Shown here one piece after another: positions 24,465-26,761 of a DNA stretch of 26,761 bases. The stretch's first letter is position 1. Each line of letters starts with the position of its first letter. The position numbers and the translations under genes are program-made. Source of the DNA: Oceanospirillaceae bacterium (lineage in GTDB: Bacteria; Pseudomonadota; Gammaproteobacteria; Pseudomonadales; Balneatricaceae); contig DPHD01000055.1 of NCBI GenBank assembly GCA_003523085.1, positions 6,711 through 33,471 on the forward strand, given 5' to 3'. A model generated the notes under the pieces. That model was not told the origin of the DNA. It ran no database searches and saw only the letters and a list, made by a program, of their open reading frames with translations.

Positions 24465-24525
24465 TGCGCGCCTAGATTTTCAATGCCAAACTTTTGGCCT
24501 ATACAACTATTTTGCGAGACCGATC

Positions 24526-24660
24526 ATGAAAAGAACGTTTCAACCTAGCGTCCTAAAGCGCAAGCGCACTCACGGTTTCCGTGCACGCATGTCAACCGTA
24601 GGCGGCCGTGCCGTAATCAACGCACGTCGTGCCAAAGGCCGTAAGAGCCTAAGCGCTTAA
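24526..24660 (+). CDS. rpmH: 50S ribosomal protein L34
   Basis: A 44-residue basic protein starting MKRTFQPSVLKRKRTHGFRA and ending KGRKSLSA, the full-length L34 sequence pattern of gammaproteobacteria. It is part of the large ribosomal subunit. The ATG follows a GCGAGA-type weak Shine-Dalgarno, and a good promoter lies at 24436-24464. rnpA begins 22 bp downstream, the universal rpmH-rnpA pair beside the origin. Confidence 0.98.
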   Translation: MKRTFQPSVLKRKRTHGFRARMSTVGGRAVINARRAKGRKSLSA

Positions 24661-24682
24661 ACGACTGTTGCACGCTTAGCGT

Positions 24683-25060
24683 ATGACTGAATTCGACTTT
24701 TCCCGGCAGCGGCGCCTGTTGAATGCCGGGGATTATCGAAGGGTCTTTGATCAAGCTGACTTCAAAGTTTCGGATCAGCACCTACTGATCTTGGCCCGCC
24801 CAAGTTTACAAGGCCACTCCCGTCTGGGTTTGGTGATTGCTAAAAAAGGCATAAAATTAGCTGTTCACCGTAACCGCGTTAAGCGCGTGATACGTGATAG
24901 TTTTAGAACCCTTTGTACGCAAGACAACGAGTTCTCCCCTCCTTTGGATCTAGTGATTTTATCACGCAAGGGCTTGGGCGAACTCGATAATGCCGCACTA
25001 CATCGCTTAATTACCAAGCAATGGGCAAGATTACGTAAAAAAACCACACAATCCAGCTAG
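24683..25060 (+). CDS. rnpA: ribonuclease P protein component
   Basis: RnpA is the protein cofactor of RNase P, which matures the 5' ends of tRNAs. The 125-residue basic protein shows the family opening FSRQRRLLNAGDYRRVFDQ, the LGLVIAKKGIKLAVHRNRVKRVIRDSFR stretch with the RNR motif (63-65), and DLVILSRKGLGELDN. The start follows rpmH by 22 bp with no strong Shine-Dalgarno. The gene normally following, yidD, is not present: the next 94 bp to yidC contain no YidD-like frame. Confidence 0.96.
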   Translation: MTEFDFSRQRRLLNAGDYRRVFDQADFKVSDQHLLILARPSLQGHSRLGLVIAKKGIKLAVHRNRVKRVIRDSFRTLCTQDNEFSPPLDLVILSRKGLGELDNAALHRLITKQWARLRKKTTQSS

Positions 25061-25087
25061 ATTTAGGCATCCACCCATGCCAGCCCA

Positions 25088-25115
25088 TTGCCAACACGCG
25101 CACAGGCACTATAAT
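25088..25115 (+). promoter_or_regulatory. probable promoter of yidC
   Basis: TTGCCA (25088-25093), a 16-base spacer and a perfect TATAAT (25110-25115) lie in the short rnpA-yidC gap. The predicted start, near 25121, leaves a leader of about 34 bases before the yidC ATG, so yidC need not depend on readthrough from rpmH. Confidence 0.55.
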
Positions 25116-25154
25116 CACTGTTGGATTTTCACCAACTAACGATGATTTGCTTCT

Positions 25155-26761
25155 ATGGATTTTCAACGCATTATTCTGATTGCCGGTATCGCCATCATTT
25201 CTTACCTGATGGTGCTGCAATGGAACCAAGACTACGGCACTGGCGCCGTCGCACCTCAACAGGTCACTAGTGTTTCTGCCTACAATACCGACATAGTCAC
25301 CACTGATTTTGCCGTAGCCGCAGAGGTGTCCACCAACACTACCGACATTACAGTTACCAGCGCAGCCAATGCCAGCGCCGGCGTATTGGTAGAAGTGAAT
25401 ACCGATACCTTGCAAGTGGTGATCGACACTCAAGGAGGCGACATCATTCAGGCGTCTCTAGCCAACTATTTGGCGGAAATGGATCATCCTGATGTCCTCT
25501 TTACCTTACTGGAACAAAACCAAAACCGCACCTACGTTGCCCAAAGTGGGCTCATCGGTGCTAACGGTACGGACCTTAAGGCGCGCCCCATTTTCAAGGC
25601 TCAACAAACAACCTACACCCTGTTAGATGGCCAACAATCACTTGAAGTCGTGCTCACCCTTACGGATGACACTGGTGCGGTGATTAATAAGATCTACACC
25701 TTTAACCGGGGTAGCCATTTAGTTAATCTAACGTATGCAGTAGACAACCGAAGCAACCAGCCTTGGTCTGCCAACCTATTTGGCCAAATCAAACGCGACC
25801 GCTCTGCAGACCCTAGCGCGACAGGCGGCATGGGCATGTCGGCATACTTAGGCGCCGCCTTCTCCTTCCCCGACGACAAATACGTGCGTTACGACTTTGA
25901 CGACATGGACGACGCTAACTTTAAGCGTAGTGGCCCTGGTGGTTGGGTAGGCATGTTGCAACACTACTTTGTAAGTGCATGGGTACCTAACCCAGAACAA
26001 CAACACAACTACAGCACTCGCGTTAGCAATGGCGGCTACATTGCCGGTTTTGTGAGCCCCGCATTGGAACTACAAGCAGGCCAATCAGGCACAACCTCAG
26101 CCGACTTTTATGCTGGCCCGAAGATTCAAAAAGACCTCAAAGCCATCTCAGAAAACCTAGACCTAGTGGTTGATTACGGTTGGTTGTGGTGGGTGTCTAA
26201 GCCTTTGTTCCTGCTGTTAGACATCATGTACGGATTTGTCGGTAACTGGGGTGTAGCCATCCTCCTAGTGACTTTGTGTGTAAAAGCGTTTTTCTTTTAT
26301 CCGTCAGCTATTTCGTACCGTTCTATGGCAAAGATGCGTGCTCTAGCACCAGAAATTGCCAAGCTTAAAGAGCAGTACGGCGATGACCGCGCCAAAATGT
26401 CCAAGGGCATGATGGAGCTGTATAAACGCGAGAAAGCCAACCCGCTCAGTGGTTGTTTCCCGATCATCATCCAAATGCCGGTATTTATCGGCCTCTATTG
26501 GATGCTGATGGAAACCGTTGAATTACGTCACGCCCCGTTCTTCTTGTGGATTCAGGATCTATCGGTACAAGACCCTTATTTCATTTTGCCAGTGATCATG
26601 GGCGCCACCATGTTTATTCAGCAAATGCTTAACCCAGCACCCACTGATCCCATGCAAGCCAAGATCATGAAGATGTTACCACTGGTATTTACCGTGTTCT
26701 TCCTTTGGTTCCCTGCAGGACTGGTACTTTATTGGGTATGTAACAACGTCTTGTCGATTGC
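25155..26761 (+). CDS. yidC: membrane protein insertase YidC, 3' end outside window
   Basis: YidC inserts and folds inner-membrane proteins, alone or with SecYEG. The frame is open from the ATG at 25155 to the window edge (535 codons). The first membrane helix is residues 5-22 (RIILIAGIAIISYLMVLQW), followed by a long periplasmic domain (about 25-345) ending near LDLVVDYGWLWW. The insertase core then starts with membrane segment two (about 350-372), the cytoplasmic hairpin SYRSMAKMRALAPEIAKLKEQ, NPLSGCFPIIIQMPVFIGLYW and DPMQAKIMKMLPLVFTVFFLWFPAGLVLYW. The linker between TM1 and the P1 domain is rich in Thr/Ala/Val. The pattern, including the lysine at the position of the E. coli substrate-groove arginine, is close to Pseudomonas YidC. 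About 20-25 residues appear to be missing. Confidence 0.96.
   Translation, partial: MDFQRIILIAGIAIISYLMVLQWNQDYGTGAVAPQQVTSVSAYNTDIVTTDFAVAAEVSTNTTDITVTSAANASAGVLVEVNTDTLQVVIDTQGGDIIQASLANYLAEMDHPDVLFTLLEQNQNRTYVAQSGLIGANGTDLKARPIFKAQQTTYTLLDGQQSLEVVLTLTDDTGAVINKIYTFNRGSHLVNLTYAVDNRSNQPWSANLFGQIKRDRSADPSATGGMGMSAYLGAAFSFPDDKYVRYDFDDMDDANFKRSGPGGWVGMLQHYFVSAWVPNPEQQHNYSTRVSNGGYIAGFVSPALELQAGQSGTTSADFYAGPKIQKDLKAISENLDLVVDYGWLWWVSKPLFLLLDIMYGFVGNWGVAILLVTLCVKAFFFYPSAISYRSMAKMRALAPEIAKLKEQYGDDRAKMSKGMMELYKREKANPLSGCFPIIIQMPVFIGLYWMLMETVELRHAPFFLWIQDLSVQDPYFILPVIMGATMFIQQMLNPAPTDPMQAKIMKMLPLVFTVFFLWFPAGLVLYWVCNNVLSI

Larger units (their letters stand above)
24248..24525. other. candidate oriC, dnaA-rpmH intergenic region
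   Basis: The 278 bp between the divergent dnaA and rpmH genes is the classic origin position in Pseudomonas-type chromosomes. It contains a strong DnaA box TTATCCACA (24369-24377), an inverted near-consensus copy (24358-24366), a one-mismatch box TTTGGATAA (24285-24293, reverse) and an AT-rich run at about 24388-24423 (ACTAAATTAATAATTAA) that could be the unwinding element. A plus-strand TATAAT at 24323-24328 and the rpmH promoter also lie here. Few boxes match consensus perfectly, so the count of functional boxes is uncertain. Confidence 0.75.

Noticed and set aside
25066..25081. GGCAT/ATGCC hairpin after rnpA
   Set aside because: Only five pairs and no following T run; probably chance.
25011..25433. 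Minus-strand open frame opposite rnpA/yidC, and the possibility that it represents yidD
   Set aside because: It lies antisense to well-supported genes and lacks the cysteine-rich YidD signature.
1..26761. CRISPR arrays, insertion sequences, prophage, tRNA or rRNA genes
   Set aside because: No regularly spaced direct repeats, transposase or integrase frames, attachment repeats or tRNA-like folds were recognised by reading.

Overview
This window is the replication-origin neighbourhood of a gammaproteobacterial chromosome. The divergent layout rpmH-rnpA-yidC on one side and dnaA-dnaN-recF-gyrB on the other, followed by glyQ/glyS, a lauroyl-acyltransferase-like gene, trkA, rsmB, fmt, def, dprA, tsaC, hemF and aroE, matches the order I remember for the origin arm of Pseudomonas and related Oceanospirillales/Pseudomonadales. 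YidC and GlyQ also read most like the Pseudomonas versions. The genus cannot be fixed from the sequence alone. Base composition looks moderate, close to half GC by eye and not computed. Oxygen-dependent HemF suggests aerobic growth.

Layout. Positions 1-1690 (minus) hold a GNAT acetyltransferase and a cyanate-transporter-like MFS permease cut by the window edge. A YeeN/YebC-type protein lies at 1814-2545 (plus). Positions 2553-7193 (minus) are a tightly spaced six-gene run: dprA, tsaC, hemF, aroE, a GFA-family zinc protein and an Asp/Glu-racemase-family protein. Positions 7357-13190 (plus) carry def, fmt and rsmB (initiator-tRNA formylation, deformylation, 16S rRNA methylation), then trkA-trkH (potassium uptake). 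A small methyltransferase (13252-13830) converges on an LpxL/HtrB-like acyltransferase (13827-14702). glyQ-glyS (plus) converge on gyrB-recF-dnaN-dnaA (minus). The roughly 280 bp between dnaA and rpmH carries DnaA boxes and AT-rich DNA and is the best oriC candidate. rpmH, rnpA and the start of yidC run to the right edge.

Chromosome-maintenance sites are the most informative non-coding content. Two perfect copies of the parS core TGTTTCACGTGAAACA flank gyrB: one inside a 32-bp perfect palindrome between glyS and gyrB, the other inside the 3' end of recF, where it encodes MFHVKH. Consensus or near-consensus DnaA boxes occur in the dnaA-rpmH gap, in the recF-dnaN gap, within dnaN, and unexpectedly in front of the small methyltransferase about 11 kb from the origin. 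A strong bidirectional terminator separates glyS from gyrB.

I found no CRISPR array, insertion sequence, prophage, tRNA or rRNA gene, and no gene cluster that looks like a new defence or biosynthetic system. The window is essentially conserved housekeeping DNA. The points of interest are the placement of parS and DnaA sites, the apparent absence of yidD, an altered DprA motif, and the accessory genes at the ends of operons. No stretch longer than 300 bases lacks a gene; the largest gap is the oriC candidate.
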